Below, piece after piece: positions 1 to 10,200 of a stretch of 64,000 nt of DNA (the first letter of the stretch is position 1; each line of letters begins with the position of its first letter). Location of the stretch: positions 7,070,925-7,134,924 of the forward strand of contig JACDQD010000003.1 in the NCBI GenBank assembly GCA_019843655.1, in the 5' to 3' direction. The DNA comes from Lethocerus indicus (taxonomy: Eukaryota; Arthropoda; Insecta; Hemiptera; Belostomatidae). The translations under genes and the position numbers were made by a program. The notes below the pieces were generated by a model. That model was not told where the DNA came from and made no database searches. It saw only the letters and a program-made list of their open reading frames with translations.

Positions 1-2355
1 ATGGGACAAGTGGAAGACTGCCCCGGGATTGAGAGGTAAGGCGGGGCCCGTGTAGCGTAGTTAGCATTGCACCGGGATGCCATTAGTCGGACGCTCCTCC
101 CGGTTGGTTTTCTGAAGCGTGCCGTCGCATTTAAAGCCCTATAAAGCCGTCGATCTTCCCCCCGCCGAGGATCTTCTGAATATTCCCCGGGTGTGGAACA
201 TTCGAGTTACGTGGGCTGGCTTCTAACCGGGCCCGCAATTACGGGTCACTTGAAACTGGAAGAATAGGGGCCGCCGGCCATCGATTAGACTCTTCGATCC
301 TTCTGCGGAATAATAAAACGCCGCGTCGTATTGAAAAATCTATCAACTTTAACGGCGGCTTATAGCGCCCATTCCAGATTCTACCGCCCGAACCATAAGG
401 CAGAAATACGGTACGTGGAGGTGTAATGATTTTGAACTTAATATGGGAAATTGTTGTTGCAGGGGGCCGCCTATTAACTTACACGTCCGATGCAACGAGC
501 ATCTCTAATGATGAGCGAGAACTTTGGGTCGCGACCTCCCGCAAGAAAATATTAAAGATCCCCGGGATAAGGCCGCAAGGAAATAACTATTTCCAATCCC
601 CCATTTTCATGGCCGTGTGGTATACGGTCCTAGGATCGAACTGGGAAAATATCCTTCCTTCGGTAGATATCTACAGGGAGAATTTTGAAACTAACCGCAG
701 TGTATTTTGAATAAAGTAAAATCCAGTTTGATTTAAATCGGTATCACCCGAGCAGCTCCATATGCAAATTTTCCAAAACTATATTGCGAACCAAACAATT
801 TCGACAGGATGTATCTCCCTGCGGCCATCTGCAGTAAAAGGTTCTTCAGTCTACTTATCGAAGCAACTGTGCTGTCCAGACCGGCAGAGATTTTCTGCGG
901 CCAATGTGTTCAATTTAATACAAACCGATGTAGGAAAGTTTCTTAAACTGCTCGGTTATTGCGTCCGTCTCAAAGTGGTGTATTTGGCCAACAGAAGAGC
1001 GTCCTGGAAGCCGTCCAGGCTTCGGTAGTCGGCGATGAGACGTTTTACGGCGCAGTAATAACGAATGCCACCTGCAAACCGTGTAGCCAATTAATGCAGA
1101 TGATTCATAGAATATCTTTGTCCCGTCTGCGGGACCACAAGGCCGAGGGCATTAGCCAGATTCCACGAATGATTTCGGCTCTCGCCAGCGGTATTCTGTT
1201 ACGTGTTTTACTTTTTACATTTTTCATTTATTTAATATTCACTCGGTAAATAGTTGTGACGCAGTCGATCGTTTAACCATACTCAGTCGCGTTCATTACT
1301 ACACCGAAAGTCTATTATTATTATTGTATCTTCACTAACATAATATAGGTTTTGCAAAACTTTGGACACGGAAATTCGTGGAAATTGGTTAATTGGGACA
1401 GATCCACTTGGGACTCAGAGTAATGTAACAGTACGGGGTACTTACGGTTTCAGTGTGGTACAGCGGGTAGAATGTACGTGTTTTCTTCTTCTCTTCTGGA
1501 CCGCCATGTGGGTTTACCTGCAAGACATTTTCCGGTTAAACTTCTGCATAAAAAGTTTCTAGGTACGCTCCTTAAAACTTCCCTTCACGATGTTATAAGG
1601 ACTCTGAACAACAGAAACAATGCCGAAGAGTGTCCACTCGGGTTAAGGGCTGCAGACCGACTGGACCGCTCCGTTCAAACCAGGACGAGGAAAGCGTAAC
1701 AAGGACGAAGAAAACTTTCTTTCTTCGGTTTCTTCGGCATCCAGTTATACTTTTCATTCCAGCTGGGAAAGTTTACATTATATACGAACCGATAGCAAGA
1801 CTGTCGACAGCGCATCGAAATTTCTCGGTTGCGTGACCGATTCTAAGTGGCGTGGCCAAATTTTAATGCACGACGAGATGTACCGGAAACGGATGTGGCG
1901 CGATTCTGATTAATGCCCACCATATTAAATGTATACGCCGAATACTCGGATAGGACAAAAAATAATTACAGTAATTATACAGATTAACTCCCGAAGCGAG
2001 TCCATATGGCTAATGTTCAAGACACGGGGGCAGAATTATCGTAAGGCTCCTCAGGCCTTACTAGTTGTTTTAAACGAACAAAATGTATTTTATAGTAATT
2101 GCGTTCGCTCCGCAGCCGAAGAACAACGATTTGGAGACATGAGATATCGTACCATATTGTGTAATAACAATGTGGAAATAAATAAATAATGGACGTACAT
2201 AAGTGGTCAAATCGATAATTTATCGTCGAACATATAATATGACAGAAGACGTTGGACGAGTAGGTATGTAAATTTGTACCACACTAATAGTGCAGTGACA
2301 AAGCGGACAAGTCGATCCACTGATAACCAATATGTTTAAACGCCTTACTGGCGAA
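1..2355. other. Non-coding sequence, GC-moderate start then AT-rich
   Basis: The first 420 bases are CpG-bearing and GC-moderate, and the rest is increasingly AT-rich. Short open frames of up to 96 codons between 426 and 2189 overlap one another in different frames and show no recognisable domain. A splice-donor-like AG|GTAAGG lies at 35/36, preceded by 35 bases open in frame 1, but this is too short to call an exon. An octamer-type site (ATGCAAAT) lies at 762-769. No RNA gene or repeat was recognised. Confidence 0.6.
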
Positions 2356-2385
2356 CGCTACTGAAGATGGGGCGAAACCGAAACG
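2356..2385 (-). repeat. Decayed fragment of nested-palindrome family (arm core)
   Basis: About 30 bases keep the arm core of the dispersed family: CGCTACTGAAGATGG followed by a short spacer and CCGAAACG. This is the orientation seen in the right-hand arms of copies C and D. Sequence on both sides no longer aligns to the arms, so this looks like an old remnant. The match is short, but it includes a 15-base run identical to copies C and D. Confidence 0.5.
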
Positions 2386-3053
2386 TATTTAAAGGCACTC
2401 CAATGTTACAATACGACATATAGATGACTGTACCTTGCTGAATCTTTCGACGATTGGGCTCTCCATCGGTGCGCACATATTATTTTCAATTAGATTGTCC
2501 TTTTGGACAGTGACGATTTGAAAAGGCTAAAAAAAGGCAGAAATATAAATTCAGCGTAGCGGCGCAACGGTGTGCGGATCCCTTTGGCCGGTGACGGCCA
2601 TGTTCCAAGAAGAGGAATGGATTTGCGGGTTGAACCCGTGCCCATTCCCGTTGTGCAATTTGTTAGCTAACAGTCGGGGCATTTCCTGTTGCGAGAGTGG
2701 GCCAACTTGGCCCATTAGGAATCCGCCGATGTCCCCCCCATCTCGATAGGTATCGGCCAGTCGGCCGCTAAGCCAAAATACGCACACTGCCTACGTCTAG
2801 TTTCTTGGCACTTGTCAAGTGTTAAGGTGAAAATTTTACTTTTAAAAAAAAGTACGGCACTAACAGGCCGGTGTTTCAAATGGCAATTTTAAGTTCAGTT
2901 CAGTTAAAATCAGTCACGCCAAGTGAAAACCGAAAGCGTAATAATAACGTTTCAAATATACTTATCTGTAACCGTATTATACCGTTCATACGTCGCAAAT
3001 ATCATAAAGCGATATAGCAAAGTTTTCGCTATGTTAACACAGTTGGCGAAACG
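2386..3053. other. Non-coding spacer with small GC pocket
   Basis: A GC-richer pocket at about 2545-2800 is open on the minus strand for 78 codons, with no recognisable product. The remainder is AT-rich with several short A or T runs. No gene or repeat was recognised. Confidence 0.6.
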
Positions 3054-3335
3054 TAATTAATTAATTAATTAAAGCAATTTCCCGCCCGAGTGGTGTGAGG
3101 GGTGGCATTAGGCGAAACTCAGTGCAGGACTGATTATTCCCCATCGTTCCATTAATTAATTTGTCCCAGTTTAAGGGCTCTCCAAGCGGGAATGATCCCT
3201 CGGGGAAGGCCGGGACCGGGATTTATATGCAAATGGGGGTGAACCGAGGGTTTCGCCAATGAGGATGACTCAGGACGGGTTATGCTGCTCCCTCGCAGGA
3301 ATGCAGCCCGCATCGCAAATGGAGCTTGACTCACA
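3050..3335. promoter_or_regulatory. Possible enhancer-like site cluster
   Basis: Within about 280 bases there is a TAATTA array (3054-3072), a second ATTAATTAAT (3151-3160) and a perfect octamer ATGCAAAT (3227-3234). They are embedded in a GC-moderate, CpG-bearing pocket. TAATTA is the generic core of many homeodomain proteins and ATGCAAAT is the POU octamer. That the cluster acts as an enhancer is an inference from site density only, and such sites are common by chance in AT-rich DNA. Confidence 0.25.
3054..3072. repeat. (TTAA)n simple repeat
   Basis: A 19-base run of TAAT/TTAA units that also forms overlapping TAATTA homeodomain-type sites. It is perfectly palindromic. Confidence 0.85.
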
Positions 3336-4534
3336 TCGTCCACTGATGTCACTTCGCACCTGCCCGGTCAAACACAATACCTTTCAGGACACTGAGTTGC
3401 CTGGGAATCTCGAATGTACGAGATACTGGCAGTAGTAATCTTTTATATATAGAAGGTTAGGTGCACAATATAGTGTACTTAAATGCCAACTAGTGTCTGA
3501 TTTCGTAAATAAACAGTACCACTTTATAATTATGAAGTATAAACTACGGCAGGAAGAATATTTATAGATATATGTACGTCGTTGTTCATTCTTGTCAAAT
3601 ATACTAAAGAAATAATAGAGAAGATTTTGATTTTCAGATAAAATATATAAATATTGAAAAAAATGCATCGATCGTTCAATGATTCTGAATTGCGGTCGTC
3701 CTTGGCCCAGGAAGCTCGATTAATTTACGGCACGACGGTAGTAGAAAAGAAATTTTATGAAATCTGTATAACCCTGACGATTGATGCGCAACCTTAACAA
3801 ATTGAACGATGATGACAACACGCAAAAGCCGTCCCCAGTCAAGGTCAGCCTTTCCGAAAAAGGTCAGTGCCATTGAAAATTAAGGCAATTGTCCCGGTGG
3901 GTTTACGAAACAGTAAAATTGCTCGGAGCGCGCCGATTGCGGCCCTAATCCAAATTGAATCTCAGCCGGCCTCAGAGTCATAAACTCAAACATGATTACA
4001 TGAAAGATGACCAATCCGCTCCCAGTGGCAAGGAGGGAGGCCGGCCGCTTCAGTTATTAGAGTCCGCATTTTTTTTTCTTTTAAATTTCGGTTCAAATCT
4101 GAACGAATTCATGTACAGTGTACATTGACGTATTTCTTACTATCATTTTGTAACGGAACAATAACTCAATCGAGACATCGGTCATAATATATATAAATAT
4201 TAATTATGTTACGATTTTAAAGCGTTTGAAGACCACACATTTCACAACTTGAAATAAAACAGAATATAAAATGTTATATTTAATATTGAAGAACTTCCTT
4301 TCTCAGTAATCAAAAAGAAATTGGTAAATACAATTCACCGAGGACGCCGAAGTGGTCCTTTCATCCTGCAACGCATTGAATATTAAGGTAGTTGTTTTTA
4401 TTGAGCAGCTGGTATTTAAGAGATAACGAGAGTAAGCCCTATTAATTATTGAGAGTAAAATCACAAGGACTATTAAATGCCATCACTCTTGAAATATTGT
4501 CTCCACTGGTTGATTTAAACCGAGTAGCATCACT
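3336..4534. other. AT-rich spacer, nothing recognised
   Basis: Mostly AT-rich, with a GC-moderate stretch at about 3690-4060 that includes a CCGGCCGC block near 4042. Minus-strand open frames of 94 and 65 codons are low-complexity or unrecognisable. No repeat or RNA gene was seen. Confidence 0.6.
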
Positions 4535-4572
4535 GCTAGACCGGTTTCTGTTTCTCGCCATCTTCAGCAACG
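4535..4572 (+). repeat. Decayed fragment of nested-palindrome family (arm core)
   Basis: This 38-base segment begins GCTAGACCGGTTTC and ends CTCGCCATCTTCAGCAACG. It aligns with the arm core at 6403 (copy A) and 48149 (copy C), with substitutions inside the small hairpin. Flanks do not align. It carries the complement of CTGAAGA and GAAAC but has lost the intervening stem. Confidence 0.65.
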
Positions 4573-6289
4573 TTCCATTAGTACTCCGGATGGGGTATTA
4601 AATCCCGTTGGGAGATACTTTTGCCCGTTCTTTTTCCAGTATTAACGTCCAAAGGGCACGGTCGGAGCCTATTATATTGTTATTAATAACGGAAAGATTA
4701 ACGAGAATTTCATTTTTCGTTTTCCCGGCACAAAACCTGTTTTCGGCCGCGGCAAGTAGACTTGCAGGCTTTTTTTGCTTTGACTCGCCGGCCGAGAGGG
4801 CCCGCCGAGGCTGTAGAAACAACAATGGACGGGAGCGCGGCGGAGTTTTAAGCGGTTGGAGTGGTTTTTGGAGAGGCCGTGGAGAGGTATTGTGAGCCGG
4901 GAAGGCGGCGGCCTGGTTTAATCAACCCCAGGTAAACACACTAAGTGGACGCCACCCTCTACTGGGCCTACCTACCACCCCCTTCCTCCCCATCGTCTCA
5001 ATTAACATCACCTACAGTCAGAAACTCACCATCTGAAACTTTCAGATCGGAATATTTCCGAAAACTAGGGTTGGCCGAATCCCAGCCGCCTGTTGATCTT
5101 GCTTTACTTCAGATAAATATTAAGTAAAGCGATATTGTAGAATTTACTACATTTAAAATTGATTTAAAAATTATGTTAACATGTACTAATTTGTGTTAAT
5201 TAGTGTGGGGGCACTTTTTGCAACATTTTCACGGGAGTACTGACAACCTCAACTCAATATTTCAAAATTTATATGTAATAAAATACAAATTACAAAATAA
5301 CTCTAGTATAAAGTTGAAGTATAAATAAAAGATAAAAAAATTCTGTTTTATTTTGTAAGCCGATAAACGTATCTCTTTCTGGGTGGCTTTCAAGTCACTG
5401 GTCGAAATCAGTAGCATTCCGTTTGTAACGAACCAAACACGCCCCAGTTAACGGAAACAGGTCAGTGATGCCGCCGACAGGATGCTTCGTCACGCGTAAA
5501 TATCTCATCTTACAAACTAACGGAGTGCATTTGACGACGATATAGGCTGGGATATAGGATGACCTCCGAGGTGGACGCCGAACATCATTACTACCGTACG
5601 CCTGTACTGCCGAAATATTAGTTTGTATTACATACTGGTGTAATCAACAAGAGTATGTCTCCCTATGGAGTTGGTGGAGGAAACACGTCATGATAGGTGA
5701 GCGAGCCGTAAAGTGGTAATATAAAGTGTTCTTATTTCTGTGAGTGGCTCCCAAAAGCCATCTTGCGCTTGGCCAACCGCGGCAAGGTTGGCGGTGACTC
5801 ACTGAAGAGTCGCCGTCGACGCGGATTCTCCCTCGAGCACAGATTCAATTCAATTTAACCCTCGTTCGGATATTTCATTTCTACAATTCGGTTTCTAATG
5901 TTCCCGGCCGCCTCCCTCCTCCGATGACGATCGCCCGTCGTCAATTCTTGACTGTAAATTGGTCGGAGGGAACTGAAGAGAAAAAAAACATAATGGGCCA
6001 TCCTGTGCAACCTGTTATTTGGGCCTGATGCAAGACATCCGATAACACTTACTTTCACGAATCGACCTGACTTAGTCATTGTGGTACATCGCTAATTCGG
6101 TAAATAGCACGTCCCTGGTTTCTTTTCATCCATATGTATTGTAACCCTGTACCTATACTCTGAGTTGTATTATATATTAACATTACTTAATTAATTTAGC
6201 TGATTAAAAATGATTGGAAATTGTTTAGTGATTATAGCGGGATGAAGCGAATTTTTCTTCAATTGTAATTTTCAATTATTATATCTACT
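4573..6289. other. GC pocket (about 4.6-5.1 kb) then AT-rich spacer
   Basis: About 4600-5110 is CpG-rich and open on both strands at once for 60-95 codons, a composition effect. About 5130-5350 is strongly AT-rich. About 5400-6100 is mixed, and about 6110-6289 is AT-rich up to the edge of copy A. No gene, RNA or further repeat was recognised. Confidence 0.6.
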
Positions 6290-6708
6290 TAGTTTACAGT
6301 ACCTGTTTTGTGGTCTGCGAGGGGTTGGAATACCATATGAATATGTATATGTATGTATATGTCGTGCGTTTCTGTCTCCTCTCGCAGGTTTAGTCTTTTG
6401 CTAGACCGGTTTCGGATGCTCGCCATCTTCAGTGGCGGTGTCATACATCCACAGTGTTAGGCACTTTGGATGTTTATTGGGCACCCTCACTGCACTCTCA
6501 CTGTCACTTGTACTGTGTTGGTTGTCTGTTTTTCGTGTTTTTATATGTATGTTGTATTGTGTGATAAACGTTTTCCTGTTTGTTTTAAAAAGTAGGAAAT
6601 TTATTCCAAAATTGTTTGAAACTTATCCCAACATTTATTGAAAACATTTCCGCTCAGGGGGGCGCTATTTTATCGGTGCAACTGCACTCAACGATCGATT
6701 TTGGTGAA

Positions 6709-7325
6709 ACTAGCGCGCCTGAGTGTGGTGTGGAAATGTACTTAACTAAAGTTCGTTGGGTCCACTTGCGCCGATAAACTAGCGCCCCCTGAGGGTGGTG
6801 CGGAAATGTACTTAACTAAAGTTCGTTGGGTTCACTTGCATCAATAAACTAGCGCCCCCTGAGGGTGGTGCGGAAATGTACTTAACTAAAGTTCGTTGGA
6901 TCCACTTGCACCGCTGAACTAGCGCCCCCTGAGGGTGGTGCGGAAATGTACTTAACTAAAGTTCGTTGGGTCCACTTGCATCAATAAATTAGCGCCCCCT
7001 GAGGGTGGTGCGGAAATGTACTTAACTAAAGTTCGTTGGATCCACTTGCACCGCTAAACTAGCGCCCCTGAGGGTGGTGCGGAAATGTACTTAACTATAA
7101 GTTCATTGGTTCCCTTGCACCGATGACTACGCCCCTCAGGGTGGTGCGGAAATGTACTTAACTAAAGTTCGTTGGGTCCACTCGCACCGATAAACTAGCG
7201 CCCCCTGAGGGTGGTGCGGAAATGTACTTAACTAAAGTTCGTTGGATCCACTTGCACCGCTGAACTAACGCCCCCTGAGGGTGGTGCGGAAATGTACTTA
7301 ACTAAGTTCACACTTGGACCGATTT
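6709..7325 (+). repeat. 70-bp minisatellite, 9 units, inside copy A
   Basis: Units begin at 6709, 6778, 6848, 6918, 6988, 7058, 7126, 7194 and 7264, giving periods of 68-70. The unit contains AGCGCCCCCTGAGGGTGG, a conserved GGAAATGTACTTAACTAA segment, GTTCGTTGG, and a variable CACTTGCA tail. Two tail variants alternate (TCAATAA and CCGCTGA/CCGCTAA) from the second to the fifth unit, giving a 140-bp higher-order period. The sixth and seventh units are the most decayed. Copy B holds only about 1.5 decayed units at the equivalent place. Confidence 0.95.
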
Positions 7326-7393
7326 ACTAGATTACTAAAAATAAACTTTTTTCAATAAATATGCAATAAATCAACTTTTATGATCCTACATAC

Positions 7394-7479
7394 GCAATAC
7401 CAGATAGGTTTCCTGTCATATATTTGGAAATCAGAACCTAATAGTTGTGACTAGTAGCGTCATTAAATATATATTTGAC
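7394..7479 (+). repeat. 86-bp module shared by copies A and D
   Basis: This segment matches 57234-57319 with an identical run of about 35 bases at the start (GCAATACCAGATAGGTTTCC onward) and frequent matches after it. Copies B and C lack it, so it marks a subfamily or a nested insertion within the family. Confidence 0.8.
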
Positions 7480-7567
7480 CGATAATCCGACGAAGACTGA
7501 AGCCGATTAACAAAATCCCTCCCAACCCTAATAAGACAAACAACATCCCCCAAAAACAAAATAATAA

Positions 7568-7568
<1 letters not shown>

Positions 7569-7625
<57 letters not shown>
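7569..7625. repeat. Compound (AC)n(AT)n microsatellite
   Basis: About 20 AC units (7569-7609) run into about 8 AT units (7609-7625), followed at once by CGACAAACAGACAACC, the family sequence. Copy C has only a short ATATATATACACAC at the same position before CGACAAACAGACAACC, so the tract probably grew from a seed within the element. Confidence 0.95.
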
Positions 7626-7724
7626 CGACAAACAGACAACCAACACAGTACATACAAGTAACAGTGACAGTGCAGTGAGGATGCCCAAAAACAAGGAAAC
7701 AGAAACACACGAAGTCTACGGTAT

Positions 7725-9830
7725 ATTTATTTAAATAAATTGAGCAGCAATTAAGTACGTTTTATTCTCTTGCCGAGAGTAGCTTTTGCGCGGACACTGA
7801 AACGAAAACCACTTTTTAAAATCGGTGTAGATACGCGGACTTCATACTACTATGACGGCCGGCAGTCATCAAATATTTGTAAAATGCATCATGTAAAACA
7901 TTGAATGCCGTTGCTCTTATATTAATAGTATTAAACTAGAAAAGTGATAAACAATTCTATCAAAAGGATAGAAAATTGGTTCAGAAAATGTTAAAATATT
8001 GGACTATGCATTCTCATATTATTTCCTAAGAAATTTATTAGAAAACGGAAAGTACCGATGTAATAACATTCTTAGGGATTGAAATTCTACTTTTATTAAA
8101 AACAATATTTGTAACAATGATTTTGATGCCGACACTGTATTAATATCCTACTTGTTTCATATAGATACTATATATATAGATATATTATTTGAAGTATAAG
8201 CAACATTGACAATGAAACGTATCCATAAGGACGTTGGCGGAAAGCCAGGATAAAAGAAACACAGTAGAGTCAATAGTTTCTTTTATCTCGAACTCTCAAG
8301 TCCTTTGTTATCGTTAATCGTCGCCGACTGCTAGAATTGGCTGTTGAAGCGACGAAGATATCCTGCGCCTCAACGGAGACGTAACTGTCATCGCAAACAA
8401 TTACACGGCGATAACTAATGTATTGACTCATGGAATTACACAGTCACCTTATGTAATTTATGTATCGATGCTGTTTCACCGCGGCGTGTTGTCGTTATCC
8501 CCATTGAGGCGTCACTGTTGAGGTCACTGCATTCCCTCAATTAATCGTGCCGTATAAAATCACTCAAGGCCGGGACGCGGTCAAACAACATTTTCCTCGA
8601 TACGTTTATTTAAAGTAGTGATCAATTCGACGGATATATCCAATGTCAGATAGTAATTTTTATTTGTAGAAAACGACTATTCGACACCGGGAATCTTTGA
8701 GAGTAGATTGATAGGACAAAGAGCGAGTACATGCTGATCATGTATTCTGATGATTAATTAACACATTTCTTCTTATTTCATTTAAAGCATTGATTGTTCA
8801 ATCGGGAGAATGATGAAATGACGTTGTCCGAGTAATATAAATCAACAATTTTATCTATTTAGTATACATTAACTGTATTGTATAAATACAGGTACAATTA
8901 AAACCCACATTTCCTCGTAGGGCTAATATTTTAATTGTTAATTACACATTTCATGCATTAGTGTAATAGACTTATACTGACCAATCTTTTTCTACTTTCA
9001 TAACTCTAGTGTAGTTCACTAAAACGCTAGGTCACATATCCTTTATCTATCGGTGTGATACACGTTGATCACCGAAGGGGTTAGTAATATGATGAGTCGA
9101 ATTTTATAAAGTTCAAGTTAGCCCTCGAAACTCGTGCTCAGTTCGTTTATTCCTGCATAAATTTCAGTTCAGGCATCTGGCCAAGTGTACTTAATTTTAG
9201 AACACAATAGGGCCCACTTAAATCCCCCCTTGCCTATTTATTAGGCTTCATTCAGTTTGTTCACTACTGTGTGCATCGGGTTACATAACTGATACACTGA
9301 AATTATTCCAATATTCTCATCGACTCCAGATTTTATCCTGCAGTTATACAGTTTGACAATGGATTTACCCCTTCACTGTATATTTATTCGGCAGTAGAAA
9401 TTAAATTGTATCTTAGAAGAACGCGCTTTCTTAAACTAAACTAAAAATTTTCGGTGTTTCTATAATACAAGTCATTTATTCAACAAGAATTAGGCACCAT
9501 TAAAATAGTGAAATTAAATTATTGTTAAATGTTAATTCAGTAATGAAATATTTTTAAAGGAAACTATTGTATGTATTAGTGTCTAATACCTATCTCCCGG
9601 AACCGTCAGTCGAACAAATTCAATTAGCACGATTAAGGTTATTAAAAGTATTTTCCGAAGTATTTAACCGGTCTAATTTCACTTCAACCTCAATGAAGAT
9701 TAAAAAACGCCTACTGCCTGTACACGAGTCGCGTACAGAAGTTTACATAAAATGGGTGGCCATAAATGAAAATATCAGCTTTCATAACACGGCTTGTGGC
9801 TCAGAAGTATTCTCCCTAACGTGATTTTTT
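7725..9830. other. AT-rich spacer, nothing recognised
   Basis: About 2.1 kb, largely AT-rich, with a mildly GC-richer patch at about 8210-8600. Only one open frame exceeds 80 codons (9567-9824), without recognisable similarity or codon structure. No repeats were recognised. Confidence 0.65.
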
Positions 9831-10200
9831 TCTCTTTTTCATACCCGTCCGGCTATTTTCAGCCGGTGAATATTTTACGAAAGCGTCCAATTCCGGCGGG
9901 GCGTGCGTGCCCCACGTAGCCCGGCATGAGACTGTTCTAGGAAAAAAGGAGGACTCCGCACCGGCCCGTTTTAGGAGTCCTGGACGACGCGGTAGAATTT
10001 TTTCCTGAGGAGCAGTTGTTGTAGACAAGGGGGACGGACGGGTAGAGGGGGGGGGCGGGCTTCAAGGTAAACGCGTTGCAACCGAGGATGATTCACCGGG
10101 TTCAACACTATCGCGGATTCAGGCCGGTCACCTCCATTCCTCCCTCGAAAAGGTACAACCGACAGAACAAAGCAGGGGACAGACCACACTGTGAAGTCGT
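9831..10200. other. GC-rich island
   Basis: CpG-rich, with a 9-base G run at 10047-10055 and overlapping minus-strand open frames that look compositional. No promoter motif or domain was recognised. Confidence 0.6.

Larger units (their letters stand above)
6290..7724. mobile_element. Nested-palindrome repeat family, copy A (largest)
   Basis: The left edge (TAGTTTACAGTACCTG at 6290) aligns with the left edge of copy B (35670) and with the complement of the right edge of copy C (48480). Inward come the arm core (about 6403-6440), a segment around 6470-6535 rich in CACTGTCACTT, a unique stretch, and a 70-bp tandem array (6709-7325). After the array, 7341-7400 resembles the right inner arm of copy B. 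An extra module shared with copy D follows (7394-7479), then an AC/AT microsatellite, then the complement of the left segment (7626-7724). The right end stops after the complement of the ATACCGTAGA motif, so about 45 terminal bases present on the left are missing there. Nothing encodes a transposase or reverse transcriptase, so it is non-autonomous. Foldback-like DNA transposons and Penelope-derived repeats are both possible parents. The repeat status is firm, the class is not. Confidence 0.8.

Noticed and set aside
1..36. Possible exon end with ATG start and AG|GTAAGG donor at 35/36
   Set aside because: Only 35 bases are visible, there is no acceptor or downstream exon to pair with, and donor-like strings are common.
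4025..4105. Pol III A/B-box pair suggesting a SINE (GGTTCAAATC near 4090)
   Set aside because: The upstream A-box match is poor, with no repeat copy elsewhere in the window and no A-tail or target duplication.
7431..7710. Three minus-strand frames with poly-VC or CV segments
   Set aside because: They are translations of the AC/AT microsatellite and arm of copy A.
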